A DNA stretch of 64,000 bases from Flavobacterium sp. (lineage in GTDB: Bacteria > Bacteroidota > Bacteroidia > Flavobacteriales > Flavobacteriaceae): contig JAIXSK010000025.1 of the NCBI GenBank assembly GCA_027484725.1, positions 62,001 through 126,000 on the forward strand. The letters are read 5' to 3'. The number at the start of each line of letters is the position of its first letter. Position 1 is the first letter of the stretch. Positions 34,686 through 44,054 of this stretch are shown here, one piece after another. The position numbers were made by a program, and so were the translations under genes. Below the pieces are notes generated by a model. The model saw only the letters and a program-made list of their open reading frames with translations, did no database searches and was not told the DNA's origin.

Positions 34686-36263
34686 TTAGTTATACTTAGC
34701 TGCAATTTCTTTGGCGGCACTTTCAATCACATCTGTAATGCTGTCATCGAGTTTACCTGCTTTAAGTGCATCCAAAGTAGCTCTGTGTTTGCTGTTCATG
34801 TAAGCCAAGAAATCTTTTTCAAATTCTTTTACTTTAGCCACAGGAACGTTTCTCAATAGGTTTTTAGAACCTGCGTAGATAATGGCTACTTGATCTTCAA
34901 CGGTAAACGGATCGTTTACTGATTGCTTCAATATTTCTACGTTGCGACGTCCTTTTTCAATAACGTTCAAAGTGGCAGCATCCAAGTCTGAACCAAATTT
35001 GGCAAACGCTTCTAATTCGCGGAATTGCGCTTGATCCAGTTTTAATGTACCTGATACTTTTTTCATCGATTTGATCTGTGCGTTACCACCCACACGCGAT
35101 ACCGAAATACCTACGTTGATCGCCGGACGAACCCCTGAGTTGAACAAGTCAGACTCCAAGAAAATCTGTCCGTCGGTAATAGAGATTACGTTGGTTGGAA
35201 TATATGCAGAAACGTCACCGGCTTGTGTTTCAATAATAGGCAAAGCGGTTAACGAACCTCCTCCTTTTACAAGTGGTTTTAATGACTCTGGCAAATCGTT
35301 CATGTTTTTGGCAATGCTGTCATCGGCAATAACTTTGGCCGCTCTTTCAAGCAAACGAGAGTGTAAGTAGAAAACGTCACCTGGGTAAGCCTCACGTCCC
35401 GGTGGTCTTCTTAGCAACAAAGACACCTCACGGTAAGCCACCGCTTGTTTTGACAAATCATCATATACAATTAAAGCCGGACGACCTGTATCGCGGAAGT
35501 ACTCACCAATAGCGGCACCCGCCATCGGAGCATAAACCTGCATCGGAGCCGGGTCAGAAGCATTTGCCGCGACAATGGTTGTGTACGCCATCGCGCCTTT
35601 TTCTTCTAATGTTTTTGCAATTCCTGCTACGGTTGAAGCTTTTTGCCCAACCGCAACATAAATACAATATACCGGTTTGCCGGCATCGTAGAATTCTTTT
35701 TGATTCAAAATGGTATCAATACAAACCGTTGTTTTACCGGTTTGACGGTCACCAATAACAAGCTCACGTTGTCCTCTTCCTACCGGAATCATCGCGTCAA
35801 TTGATTTGATTCCTGTTTGCAACGGCTCAGTTACCGGTTGACGGAAAATAACTCCCGGCGCTTTTCTTTCTAATGGCATTTCGTATAAATCGCCGCTGAT
35901 AGGACCTTTACCGTCGATTGGGTTACCCAAAGTATCCACAACACGACCTACGATTCCTTCACCAACTTTAAGCGAAGCGATACGCTGTGTTCTTTTTACG
36001 GTTGAACCTTCTTTGATTCCGGTAGACGGACCCAAAAGTACCACCCCCACATTGTCTTCTTCTAAGTTCAAAACGATGGCCTCAAGACCATTGTCAAATT
36101 GAACCAACTCACCGTACTGTGCGTTTGACAATCCGTAAACGCGGGCAATCCCGTCACCCACTTGAAGTACAGTTCCTACTTCTTCTAACGTAGCGCCTGA
36201 TTGAAAACCTTCAACCTGCTTTTTTAATATTGCTGAAATTTCAGCAGCTTTAATTTCTGCCAT
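34686..36263 (-). CDS. atpA: ATP synthase F1 alpha subunit
   Basis: A 525 aa catalytic-head subunit. Walker A is GDRQTGKTT near residue 170, preceded by GRGQRELVI; the [23 protein letters not shown] segment is a family hallmark and the C-terminal domain is complete. Non-catalytic nucleotide sites are in this subunit. The beta (atpD) and epsilon (atpC) genes are missing from this operon, as is usual for Bacteroidetes where they form a separate unit. Confidence 0.98.
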   Translation of the reverse strand: MAEIKAAEISAILKKQVEGFQSGATLEEVGTVLQVGDGIARVYGLSNAQYGELVQFDNGLEAIVLNLEEDNVGVVLLGPSTGIKEGSTVKRTQRIASLKVGEGIVGRVVDTLGNPIDGKGPISGDLYEMPLERKAPGVIFRQPVTEPLQTGIKSIDAMIPVGRGQRELVIGDRQTGKTTVCIDTILNQKEFYDAGKPVYCIYVAVGQKASTVAGIAKTLEEKGAMAYTTIVAANASDPAPMQVYAPMAGAAIGEYFRDTGRPALIVYDDLSKQAVAYREVSLLLRRPPGREAYPGDVFYLHSRLLERAAKVIADDSIAKNMNDLPESLKPLVKGGGSLTALPIIETQAGDVSAYIPTNVISITDGQIFLESDLFNSGVRPAINVGISVSRVGGNAQIKSMKKVSGTLKLDQAQFRELEAFAKFGSDLDAATLNVIEKGRRNVEILKQSVNDPFTVEDQVAIIYAGSKNLLRNVPVAKVKEFEKDFLAYMNSKHRATLDALKAGKLDDSITDVIESAAKEIAAKYN

Positions 36264-36284
36264 TGTATATATCTTTAATGGTGA

Positions 36285-36812
36285 TTAATTACTAAACTCT
36301 CTTTTTAATTCTTGTAAGCGATTGGCTACCGATGCATTGTATTGACGATCGCCGATTCTCAGAATGAATCCGCCCAAAATAGCCGGATCAACTATATTTT
36401 TGATGGTTACTTTTTTGTCTGAAATGGAAGCTATTTTGGATTTTACCTGTGACTCTATTTCAGAAGACATCTCAATGGCTGTGGTGACATAAGCCACTTC
36501 AACTCCGTTCATTTGATCATACAACGAGTTGTATTGCGCTGCCACCGAAGCCAAAATTTCAAATCGCTTGTTTTCTAACAACAATCGAAACAAAGAAGAT
36601 GTTTCAGATTGTAGATTCGGAAAAATTTCATTGAGCGCACTGATTTTAATTTCTGAGGTAATAATCGGGCTGCCTAAAAAATCTTCAAGCTCAACGTTGC
36701 CCACAATGTTGTTGACCATTGACAGCATGTCTTGATTGACTTTCTCAGCATTACCTGAGGCCACCGCGGTATCTAAAATTGCTTTCGCGTATCTAATCGC
36801 AGCTCTTGACAT
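36285..36812 (-). CDS. atpH: ATP synthase F1 delta subunit
   Basis: A 175 aa peripheral stalk protein connecting the F1 head to subunit b (OSCP homologue). The N-terminal helical domain AAIRYAKAILDTAV and the C-terminal VTIKNIVDPAILGGFILRIGDRQYNASV are characteristic. It starts 1 nt after atpF and ends 21 nt before atpA. Confidence 0.96.
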   Translation of the reverse strand: MSRAAIRYAKAILDTAVASGNAEKVNQDMLSMVNNIVGNVELEDFLGSPIITSEIKISALNEIFPNLQSETSSLFRLLLENKRFEILASVAAQYNSLYDQMNGVEVAYVTTAIEMSSEIESQVKSKIASISDKKVTIKNIVDPAILGGFILRIGDRQYNASVANRLQELKREFSN

Positions 36813-36813
36813 A

Positions 36814-37314
36814 TTAGCTTAATTTAACATCGTCTAACATTTTCTCTACCAATTTTACTTGAGCAGATTTGTCAGACAATTCGTTTTTTAATAATTTCTC
36901 GGCAATGTCTAAAGACAAAGTAGCAACATGTGACTTGAGCTCAGACAAAGCGGCGTTTTTCTCGCTTTCTATGGCTGCTTTGGCTTGTTCAATCATTTTG
37001 TGTCCTTGTGCTTGTGCGTCTGCTTTAGCATCTTGGATCATTTTTTCTTTGATTTCACGGGCTTCTTTAAGCATTGAATCTCTTTCGGCACGTGCTTCAG
37101 CCAACAATTTATCGTTGTCAGACTTCAAACTTTGCATTTCTTTGCGCGCCTGCTCTGCTGAAAGCAATGCGTTTTTGATTCCTTCTTCTCTTTCGTTTAC
37201 TGAATCAAGAATGGGTTTCCAAGCAAATTTTTTCAAAAGAAAAATAAGCCCCACAAACAATACGGTTTGCATGATAAATAACCCAAGCGAAAACTGTCCA
37301 AATAATTGTTCCAT
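36814..37314 (-). CDS. atpF: ATP synthase F0 subunit b
   Basis: A 166 aa peripheral stalk subunit: one N-terminal TM helix (LGLFIMQTVLFVGLIFLLKKFAWKPI at about 8-33) followed by a long charged helix rich in Ala, Glu and Lys that dimerises. The position between c and delta fits. Upstream, the 77 bp gap to atpE contains a perfect hairpin. Confidence 0.95.
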   Translation of the reverse strand: MEQLFGQFSLGLFIMQTVLFVGLIFLLKKFAWKPILDSVNEREEGIKNALLSAEQARKEMQSLKSDNDKLLAEARAERDSMLKEAREIKEKMIQDAKADAQAQGHKMIEQAKAAIESEKNAALSELKSHVATLSLDIAEKLLKNELSDKSAQVKLVEKMLDDVKLS

Positions 37315-37350
37315 TATATTATGTCTTAGTTTTAATGAATTTTAATAGGT

Positions 37351-37385
37351 AACAAAAGCTACAACCAACCGTTATAGCTTTTGTT
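37351..37385. promoter_or_regulatory. Hairpin directly after atpE
   Basis: A perfect 11 bp stem AACAAAAGCTA/TAGCTTTTGTT with a 13 nt loop, starting 6 bp after the atpE stop. It separates the multicopy c-subunit gene from single-copy-per-dimer b and may stabilise the upstream mRNA or attenuate readthrough. Confidence 0.65.
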
Positions 37386-37391
37386 TGTTTT

Positions 37392-37619
<228 letters not shown>

Positions 37620-38804
37620 TTAGTGATGGGCTACTTCGTGGTGCTCATCGTGGTGATGTTCTTCTACAGCTGCTCCAAAATAAAGCGCTGCCAACATCGT
37701 GAAAATATAGGCTTGTAGCAAGGCTACCAATATTTCAAGTAGAGACAATACAAAAGCCAAAAAGAATGAAAGCGGGCTTCCGATTGGGCTGTTAAAAGTG
37801 TACATCAAAGCAATCAAACTCATCAATACAATGTGCCCCGCCACCATATTGGCGTACAAACGAATCATGAGTGAAAACGGTTTGATGATGGTACCAAGCA
37901 ATTCAATTGGTGCCAATATAAACTTCATCGGAACCGGCACCCCCGGCATCCAGAAAATGTGTCCCCAGTAATCTTTCTTTGCAGTAAAAGTGGTAATTAA
38001 ATAAGTAACCAGAGCCAACGATGCGGTAATGGCTAAATTACCTGTGATGTTAACACCCAGCGGGGTCAACCCGAACATATTCAAAAACCAAATAAAGAAG
38101 AAAATGGTCAATAAAAAGCTCATGTATTTTTTATAGTGCTTTTCACCAATATTTGGAATAGCAATGTCATCTCTGATGTACAAAATAATTGGCTCAAAGA
38201 ATCTTCCGGCACCGGTAGCAATCAATCCGTTTTTTTGGTACGATTTACCCAATCCGCGGAACAATGAAAACATGATGAGCGCCACAATCAAAATCATCAA
38301 AATACTCTTGGTGATAGAAAGATCCAATGGCTTGATGTTGGTCACATGTCCTTTTGCGTCTTCGGTAAAATTTCCTAGCGCATCGGTTCTGTATACCAAT
38401 CCGTCGTGGTGATTGATTTTGTAGTAGTTTCCGTTAGATTCGGCCACACCTTCTCCGTGCTCAAACTTTGAAGAAGAAAAAACATGTAGTCCGTTATCAA
38501 TTAAAATAACCGGCAGTGGAAAACCAAAATGTTTAGCTCCGTCTTTACCATAGGTAAACAAGGTAAAGTCATGTGAATCCATCAAGTGGTGTTTGATGTG
38601 CGCTTTTCTCTCTAAATCTGCCTTTTGCTCTTCCGTTAGATTTGCGGGTTCTGCCTCATGACCATGGGCTGCTGCAGGGGTAGTGTGCGCTGTTTGAACT
38701 GGAATTGCGGTGCTATCAACCGGATTGTTTGCAAAACTAAATAAAGGTAAACACGCTACGAAAGCAGCTATAATGAAATGGAGTGGTTTTTTTGAAATCA
38801 CCAT
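37620..38804 (-). CDS. atpB: ATP synthase F0 subunit a, with long N-terminal extension
   Basis: A 394 aa channel subunit, longer than the about 270 aa E. coli protein. A signal peptide-like segment (1-25) is followed by a His- and acidic-rich periplasmic region of about 140 residues; the TM core follows with the key Arg in SLMIRLYANMVAGHIVLM. The C-terminus is His-rich (EEHHHDEHHEVAHH). The extension occurs in other Bacteroidetes as far as I recall. First gene of the atp operon, with a promoter box 41 bp upstream. Confidence 0.95.
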   Translation of the reverse strand: MVISKKPLHFIIAAFVACLPLFSFANNPVDSTAIPVQTAHTTPAAAHGHEAEPANLTEEQKADLERKAHIKHHLMDSHDFTLFTYGKDGAKHFGFPLPVILIDNGLHVFSSSKFEHGEGVAESNGNYYKINHHDGLVYRTDALGNFTEDAKGHVTNIKPLDLSITKSILMILIVALIMFSLFRGLGKSYQKNGLIATGAGRFFEPIILYIRDDIAIPNIGEKHYKKYMSFLLTIFFFIWFLNMFGLTPLGVNITGNLAITASLALVTYLITTFTAKKDYWGHIFWMPGVPVPMKFILAPIELLGTIIKPFSLMIRLYANMVAGHIVLMSLIALMYTFNSPIGSPLSFFLAFVLSLLEILVALLQAYIFTMLAALYFGAAVEEHHHDEHHEVAHH

Positions 38805-38845
38805 ATAAGGATAATTAACTTAAATTAACTTTTTCAAATTTGGTG

Positions 38846-38853
38846 CAAAAGTA
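38846..38853 (-). promoter_or_regulatory. Promoter -7 box of the atpBEFHAG operon
   Basis: TACTTTTG on the minus strand, full match to TAnnTTTG, 41 nt before the atpB ATG and 68 bp after the DUF6168-like gene stop. It supports independent transcription of the ATP synthase genes. Confidence 0.55.
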
Positions 38854-38921
38854 CAATTTTAATTAATACTGAAAAGTATATGTTTTTATTTTTTTTGGCG
38901 AATTGTCAATTAACCATTGAA

Positions 38922-39320
38922 TTATTGCTTATTATTTAAAATTCTGATGGTTACAAGGGTTTCTAAAGCTAAAAAATACATAAAAATAATCAAGAAGCTC
39001 ATCTTCTCAACGGCCGTCTTGGGGAGGTCAAAAGACAGAATTGGTCTTAAGAAAAAATAAGCAATTCCCATTTTTACAGTGGTCAGTAATAAATAAGCAA
39101 AACCCACATTGTGGATGCTTTTGGCGCGAATGATTTTTAATACCGATACAATCAACACTGAGCAAACCCCAAAAAAGGCGTATAACATTTCAACTGAATA
39201 AATAAACGCCGCTTCAAATTTATGAGGCACCAAAAAATGAAACAATAATTTATGACAGCCAAAACCAATCACGGAAGCAAAAACAACCATTAAAACCGGA
39301 GGTAATTTTTTATGGCTCAT
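38922..39320 (-). CDS. Small membrane protein, DUF6168-like
   Basis: A 132 aa protein with four predicted TM helices (about 8-28, 38-63, 72-92 and 106-125). It occupies the place of the AtpI-type accessory in the atp gene cluster, directly downstream of the atpZ-like gene with a 4 nt overlap (ATGA). It resembles from memory the flavobacterial DUF6168 family. A role in F0 assembly or ion handling is only suggested by position. Confidence 0.65.
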   Translation of the reverse strand: MSHKKLPPVLMVVFASVIGFGCHKLLFHFLVPHKFEAAFIYSVEMLYAFFGVCSVLIVSVLKIIRAKSIHNVGFAYLLLTTVKMGIAYFFLRPILSFDLPKTAVEKMSFLIIFMYFLALETLVTIRILNNKQ

Positions 39321-39553
39321 GAATTGTCTTGATTGATGTCTTTTAGTTGTCGATTGAGATTGTAAAATGAAATAGCCACCCCTAGGAGTGTTAGTATTTT
39401 TACATATATATTGTGGGGAGTTGGATATTTCTCATCTAGCCAATTGCCCAATAAAGAAAATAAAAATACAATCACACCCATCTGAATGGGAATGTTGATC
39501 AATGCGAGCCACTTATTGGGCCTGCGCGGTGGTTCCTGATTGAGTGGTGCCAT
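39317..39553 (-). CDS. AtpZ/AtpI-type F0F1 ATP synthase accessory protein
   Basis: A 78 aa protein with two TM helices (about 15-35 and 50-68) and the GNWLDEKYPT linker typical of AtpZ/AtpI proteins, which help c-ring assembly or Mg2+ uptake. It overlaps the 3' end of the bactofilin gene by 41 nt and the next gene by 4 nt, so the four genes from sprE onward are translationally linked. Confidence 0.8.
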   Translation of the reverse strand: MAPLNQEPPRRPNKWLALINIPIQMGVIVFLFSLLGNWLDEKYPTPHNIYVKILTLLGVAISFYNLNRQLKDINQDNS

Positions 39554-39926
39554 GAGGCGCTATGCTTTTGACTTGTGATTTCATCACACAGGTGGCGCTG
39601 AATTCTGCTCCGGGTTCAACAGACAATTTAGCACAAGTAACCTCGCCGTGGATACTCGCTTTGCCTTTGATGTTGAGCATTTCTTGCACTTGAATTTTTC
39701 CTTCAAAATAACCTTCGATGTCGGCGTTCTTGCAAACAATGTCGCCTTTGACGCTTCCGGCTGGCCCGATGACAATTTTGCCGTTGGACTGAAAGTTTCC
39801 TATCAAATGACCGTCTAACCTAAAATCAGCTTGAGATTGAATATCTCCTTGAAGAGAAGTTCCCTCAACAATACGATTGGTTTTACCCAATAAATCGGTA
39901 TATGATTTTGGCTTTTTCTCAAACAT
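39513..39926 (-). CDS. Bactofilin (polymer-forming cytoskeletal protein)
   Basis: A 137 aa protein with a central right-handed beta-helix of the bactofilin family: NRIVEGTSLQGDIQSQADFRLDGHLIGNFQSNGKIVIGPAGSVKGDIVCKNADIEGYFEG type repeats of about 17 residues at 15-110, flanked by short unstructured tails. Bactofilins polymerise without nucleotide and organise envelope machines. It starts 2 bp after sprE stops, so it may be made together with that secretion/gliding protein. Confidence 0.92.
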   Translation of the reverse strand: MFEKKPKSYTDLLGKTNRIVEGTSLQGDIQSQADFRLDGHLIGNFQSNGKIVIGPAGSVKGDIVCKNADIEGYFEGKIQVQEMLNIKGKASIHGEVTCAKLSVEPGAEFSATCVMKSQVKSIAPHGTTQSGTTAQAQ

Positions 39927-39928
39927 AA

Positions 39929-42766
39929 TTATCGCTTGTCAGATTTTTGATCCATTGCTTTTGCGCCTCGCGGGTCAGCACCCACCGGAGGTGCGGTAGG
40001 GTTTCCGGGTAGTCCGGGCGGTTGTGTTGAAAATCCCGGAGGAGCTTCTTCGGTTTGCTCATGGGCCGCTCTTGGTCGAACCGCTTCTTTTTCTTTGTCG
40101 TTGTCGTGTTTCATTTTAGGCACATAGGCTTTGGCCGGTAAAGGGTCAGAATAAGGAGTAGTTAAATACGCTTCAAAATTTTTCTTGATTTGAACAATTT
40201 TATAATTCTCATTAGAGATGATATAAGCCTTGTCCGGAATTTTATACTCTTTAAACTCTTTTAAAATTGATGCGATTCCTTTGGCATATTCATCTGATTT
40301 GAGTCCGTGAATAACCACAAAATTCTCACTCATTGTGTATAAATCATAAGAAACGGTGAGTTTTTCAAGCCCACGTTCTTGAATAAATTTATTGATTTTA
40401 TCTAAAATATACTTGGTCGGTTTGTCTTCTTTGTTGGTAGATTTGTATAGGATTTTCCAGCTCAAAGGTTTAACGGCATAAAATTGCAACGCTTCTAATG
40501 CCGGAACTTGCGCTTGAAGTAATTGCTCTGCTTGCTTCCCTTCTTCGCTGTTTGGATAATTCAGCGCTACAAAGTTCAATGCTTTTTTATACTGATCGAG
40601 GCCCATCAATCGGCCTAGAATATTGGCCTTGAGCAATTCTAATTTAGGAACAATGGGTTCGCCGGTATACTGAGCTGTAGCCAACTCAACATCGGTGAGC
40701 AAAATTTTTAAATCTCCATCTTTGAGTTGTTTGAAGAGCTTGTCATAATGCGCTTCCGGAGAATCTGAAGCTAAGGCAGATGCGCCACTCGGATTGGCCA
40801 AAATTTGTGCATAGCGCGAATCCGGAAACTCCGAAATAATTCTGTTTTTCATCGCCAAAGCCTTGTCTTTGTCAATGATTTCATAGATTTTGAACAAATG
40901 ATACATTGAGGGCAAAACCAACCGCTCTTCGGGCTGATGCGCCAATAAAGTTTCCAGTTTGTCTGCAGCGCGTTTGTATTCTTTAAACTTCTCTTTGTAT
41001 ATAATGCCCAATTGATAGTAGGCAAAGTTTCTTTCTTTGGTAATACTGTCTATAAAGGTTTGCGAAGTTGGAATCTGTTTTAAATAGGCTTGTGTGGAAT
41101 AGCGCTGGTCTGTTGATTTTTCTTTTTCTGCCTTTTCATCAACTTTATCCGAAGTCTCTTTGTCATCACTATTGTCTTCTGCATTTTGTGCGATGGCATT
41201 TTTATCTTGGGTCACACGCCAATTGTTGACATAAGGACGATCGCCCCATTTCTTGATAAAATCAACCTTGCCTTTGGCTACAGCATTAGGATTGTAAAAA
41301 TAAAAATTGCTGCTGCCAGATGAACTGCCAGGCACATCGGGCAAACGAGATGTTTTTTGGCTTTCTGCAGGATTCACATCTGATCGACTGTTGTTCCCGT
41401 CCTCAGATTTTGCATCCGATTTTTTATCTTTTTCAGCCGCGGCCAGTGCTATCTTGGCGTCTTTTTCTTTTAATTGAGCAATGTAGGCTTCAAAAAAAGT
41501 GTTTCGCTCGGCATCTGTCATTTTGTAAAGTTTGATGATGCTGTCGTTTTTGGTGGCAATGCCTTCAAACTTAATTACATCATCTAAGTTATCGCGCTTT
41601 TTGCGAATGAGTCTGAATTCTCTGGTACGTGGTTCAAGCTGAACCAATGTACTGTCGTAATATTTCCCGGCCGTTACATAACTGGCCTCATTAAAATATA
41701 TCTCGGCTAGATTTCGGTAATTGGACGCAATAAGATATTTGTCAATGGATTTGGCGTTGAGCGATATGTTGTAATACTTTTTGGCTTGCTTGTAGTTTTT
41801 ATTTTTGTCGTAAAACAAGCCGATTTCATGATTGATGAAATTCAAGTACGGGCGATTCTCACGATCTTTGAGCAGTTTATTGTATTTCTCTAAAAAAGCA
41901 ATGGTATCACCCTTTTCAAAATCATTAATCAAAGCCTGACGCATGTGCGCATGAATTACATAAGGTTTTGGAGAACGACGTTTCATGTCAATCACTTCTT
42001 GATAACAGATATAGGCACTATCCGGCTGATTGAGCTCTTCAAACAATTGACCAAGGATGTATCGATAACGTGCTTTTTCCTCTTTAGACTTGGTGAAATC
42101 ACGGGCCAATTTAAGTTTGGCCATCGCGCTGTCTTTCTCGCCTAAATTTAAAAAAGCTTGTGCTAAAGTAGCATTGGCATCGGCAAAAATCTGATCTTTA
42201 AATTTGATTTCTTGCAACAGCTTTCTCATGTTTTCTACTGCAATAGCATCATTCTCAAGGCGCATGTTGGTTTTTTCACGCCAGATTTTAACCTCGTTGA
42301 TTTTGTTGCTGTTGGCGTGTTTGTACAACACATAATTAAACGCTTCTAATGCGGGAACAAATCGCTGGTCATAATATCGTGCTTTTCCGAGTAATAAATG
42401 CGCTTCGTCCATCTGCGGGTTTTTTTCTGAACCGGCAATATTCATAGAATGCTTTTGAATGGCCTTGGTTGCTTTGGTTTCAGCCCGAGTAAAGTTTGGA
42501 TTAGATTGGTTTTCGGCCTGCGTCAAATCTTGTTGCTCTTTGACAGTCATGCGTTCAACCGGTAATATTTTCCAGAAATTGTCTTTGTACTGCGTTTTGA
42601 GTTCAACAATTCCCTTGTCAAGCGCCAAACCTCCGTTATAGAGTATGTTGTCCCGCGTACTGAGTGCGTGGGAATTTCTAGAAATAAAAGTATTCCTCTT
42701 GGTAGAACAAGCAATCAAAAAAAGCAATCCAACAACGGAAAAATACCTGAGCAAATGGGTTTTCAA
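39929..42766 (-). CDS. sprE: Gliding motility/type IX secretion lipoprotein SprE (PorW)
   Basis: A 945 aa outer membrane-associated lipoprotein. The lipobox LIAC gives Cys20 as lipidated residue. TPR repeats cover about 95-380, then a long disordered, Asp/Ser-rich stretch (about 440-560) and more TPR-like helices and a conserved C-terminal domain. The NILYNGGLALDKGIVELK segment near the N-terminus fits SprE/PorW. These proteins are needed for T9SS and gliding. The last 60 residues are Pro/Gly-rich. The start codon is TTG; no ATG is near the signal peptide. Confidence 0.85.
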   Translation of the reverse strand: MKTHLLRYFSVVGLLFLIACSTKRNTFISRNSHALSTRDNILYNGGLALDKGIVELKTQYKDNFWKILPVERMTVKEQQDLTQAENQSNPNFTRAETKATKAIQKHSMNIAGSEKNPQMDEAHLLLGKARYYDQRFVPALEAFNYVLYKHANSNKINEVKIWREKTNMRLENDAIAVENMRKLLQEIKFKDQIFADANATLAQAFLNLGEKDSAMAKLKLARDFTKSKEEKARYRYILGQLFEELNQPDSAYICYQEVIDMKRRSPKPYVIHAHMRQALINDFEKGDTIAFLEKYNKLLKDRENRPYLNFINHEIGLFYDKNKNYKQAKKYYNISLNAKSIDKYLIASNYRNLAEIYFNEASYVTAGKYYDSTLVQLEPRTREFRLIRKKRDNLDDVIKFEGIATKNDSIIKLYKMTDAERNTFFEAYIAQLKEKDAKIALAAAEKDKKSDAKSEDGNNSRSDVNPAESQKTSRLPDVPGSSSGSSNFYFYNPNAVAKGKVDFIKKWGDRPYVNNWRVTQDKNAIAQNAEDNSDDKETSDKVDEKAEKEKSTDQRYSTQAYLKQIPTSQTFIDSITKERNFAYYQLGIIYKEKFKEYKRAADKLETLLAHQPEERLVLPSMYHLFKIYEIIDKDKALAMKNRIISEFPDSRYAQILANPSGASALASDSPEAHYDKLFKQLKDGDLKILLTDVELATAQYTGEPIVPKLELLKANILGRLMGLDQYKKALNFVALNYPNSEEGKQAEQLLQAQVPALEALQFYAVKPLSWKILYKSTNKEDKPTKYILDKINKFIQERGLEKLTVSYDLYTMSENFVVIHGLKSDEYAKGIASILKEFKEYKIPDKAYIISNENYKIVQIKKNFEAYLTTPYSDPLPAKAYVPKMKHDNDKEKEAVRPRAAHEQTEEAPPGFSTQPPGLPGNPTAPPVGADPRGAKAMDQKSDKR

Positions 42767-42947
42767 TGTAAAAACGATTTTTTGAGAAAACTATTAAAAG
42801 TCGGCTTTAGTATAACAACGGGTAAAAATACGTTTCTTTTTGATATGGCGAAAATTATCGCTCAAAACTTTGCCGGCACAGAAAGTTATGCTTGGGTCTG
42901 AATGAAAAACTTTAAGTCTTGTTCAGATTTTTTTTGCTCAGGATGCT

Positions 42948-42955
42948 TATTTTTG
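42948..42955 (+). promoter_or_regulatory. Promoter -7 box for the PaaE-like reductase
   Basis: TATTTTTG fully matches TAnnTTTG and ends 14 nt before the ATG at 42970. It excludes the longer reading of the frame from 42919. Confidence 0.5.
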
Positions 42956-42969
42956 CAAAAAAACATCAG

Positions 42970-44025
42970 ATGTCATCATTTTATAAATTAAGTGTCAAAG
43001 AAGTACGTCGTGAAACGGATCAAGCCGTATCAGTTTTGTTCAACGTGCCACTAGAATTCAAAGATTTTTATCGCTTTATAGCCGGTCAATATATCAACTT
43101 AAAACTCACGCTCAACGGTCAAGAACTCAGACGCGCCTATTCATTGTGCAGCGCTCCTGAAAGTGGTGAATTGCGCATTGCCATCAAAGCCGTTAGCGGA
43201 GGAAATTTCTCGGTTTTTGCCAACAAACAACTCCAAGTGGGCGATGTGCTTGAAGTTGGTACGCCCGAAGGAAAATTTACGTTTCAACCCGATGCTGCCC
43301 GTCAAAAAAACTATATGGCTTTTGCTGCCGGCAGCGGAATCACGCCGGTAATTTCTATTATCCAAAGCCTTTTGACTAGCGAACCCAAAAGTACTTTTGT
43401 TTTGGTGTACGGAAACAAAACGCCAGATCAAACTATTTTTCACCAACAACTTCTTGATTTACAACATAAATACGTAGGCCGTTTTTTTGTTCATTTTGTC
43501 TACAGCCAAGCCAATATAAATGGGGAGCTTTTTGGGCGCATTGACAAATCAACCGTCAACTTTATGCTCGGCAACAAACACAAAGAAATGGAGTTTGAAA
43601 AGTTCTATTTGTGTGGCCCTGAACAAATGATCAATACTGTTTCGGCTACGTTAAAAGAGCGCAACATTAAAGAATCAGCCATAAAATTTGAATTGTTCTC
43701 TACAGAATCAGCTGCAGAAAACACGGCGCAAGTAAGCGCTGACGGGCATACCAAAATTACTATTTTGGTAGATGATGAAGAAACCACTTTTGAAATGTCG
43801 CAAAAACAAACGGTGCTTGAAGCCGCGCTCAAACACGGTGTAGATGCTCCGTATTCATGCCAAGGCGGCATTTGCAGCAGTTGTTTGGGGCGTGTAACCT
43901 CAGGCTCTGCAGTGATGAAAAAGAATTCTATTTTGACCGACTCAGAAATTGCCGAAGGTTTGATTCTGACGTGTCAGGCGCATCCAACTTCTGATTCGCT
44001 CTACGTTGATTACGACGATGTATAA
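42970..44025 (+). CDS. PaaE-like NAD(P)H:ferredoxin oxidoreductase with 2Fe-2S domain
   Basis: A 351 aa cytosolic flavoprotein transferring electrons from NAD(P)H via FAD to a 2Fe-2S centre. Domains in order: FAD-binding barrel with RRAYSLCSAPE (about 58-68), NAD-binding with AAGSGITPVISI (about 120) and the C-terminal plant-type ferredoxin with CQGGICSSC at about 301-309 plus a distal Cys. This order is that of PaaE/phenol hydroxylase reductases. No paa genes are nearby, so the acceptor oxygenase is unknown; the acyl-ACP desaturase at 17 kb is one candidate. Confidence 0.88.
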   Translation: MSSFYKLSVKEVRRETDQAVSVLFNVPLEFKDFYRFIAGQYINLKLTLNGQELRRAYSLCSAPESGELRIAIKAVSGGNFSVFANKQLQVGDVLEVGTPEGKFTFQPDAARQKNYMAFAAGSGITPVISIIQSLLTSEPKSTFVLVYGNKTPDQTIFHQQLLDLQHKYVGRFFVHFVYSQANINGELFGRIDKSTVNFMLGNKHKEMEFEKFYLCGPEQMINTVSATLKERNIKESAIKFELFSTESAAENTAQVSADGHTKITILVDDEETTFEMSQKQTVLEAALKHGVDAPYSCQGGICSSCLGRVTSGSAVMKKNSILTDSEIAEGLILTCQAHPTSDSLYVDYDDV

Positions 44026-44029
44026 AAAG

Positions 44030-44054
44030 AAAGCCTGTTATTGCAACAGGCTTT
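44030..44054. terminator. Bidirectional terminator overlapping the GT9 stop codon
   Basis: A perfect 10 bp stem AAAGCCTGTT/AACAGGCTTT with a 5 nt loop, followed by T-rich DNA on the plus strand and preceded by an A-run. The stop codon of the minus-strand GT9 gene (44040-44038) lies inside the stem. Confidence 0.85.

Noticed and set aside
42767..42969. Possible regulatory RNA in the 203 bp gap between sprE and the PaaE-like gene
   Set aside because: Apart from a TATTTTTG promoter box no stable stem or conserved-looking motif was found.
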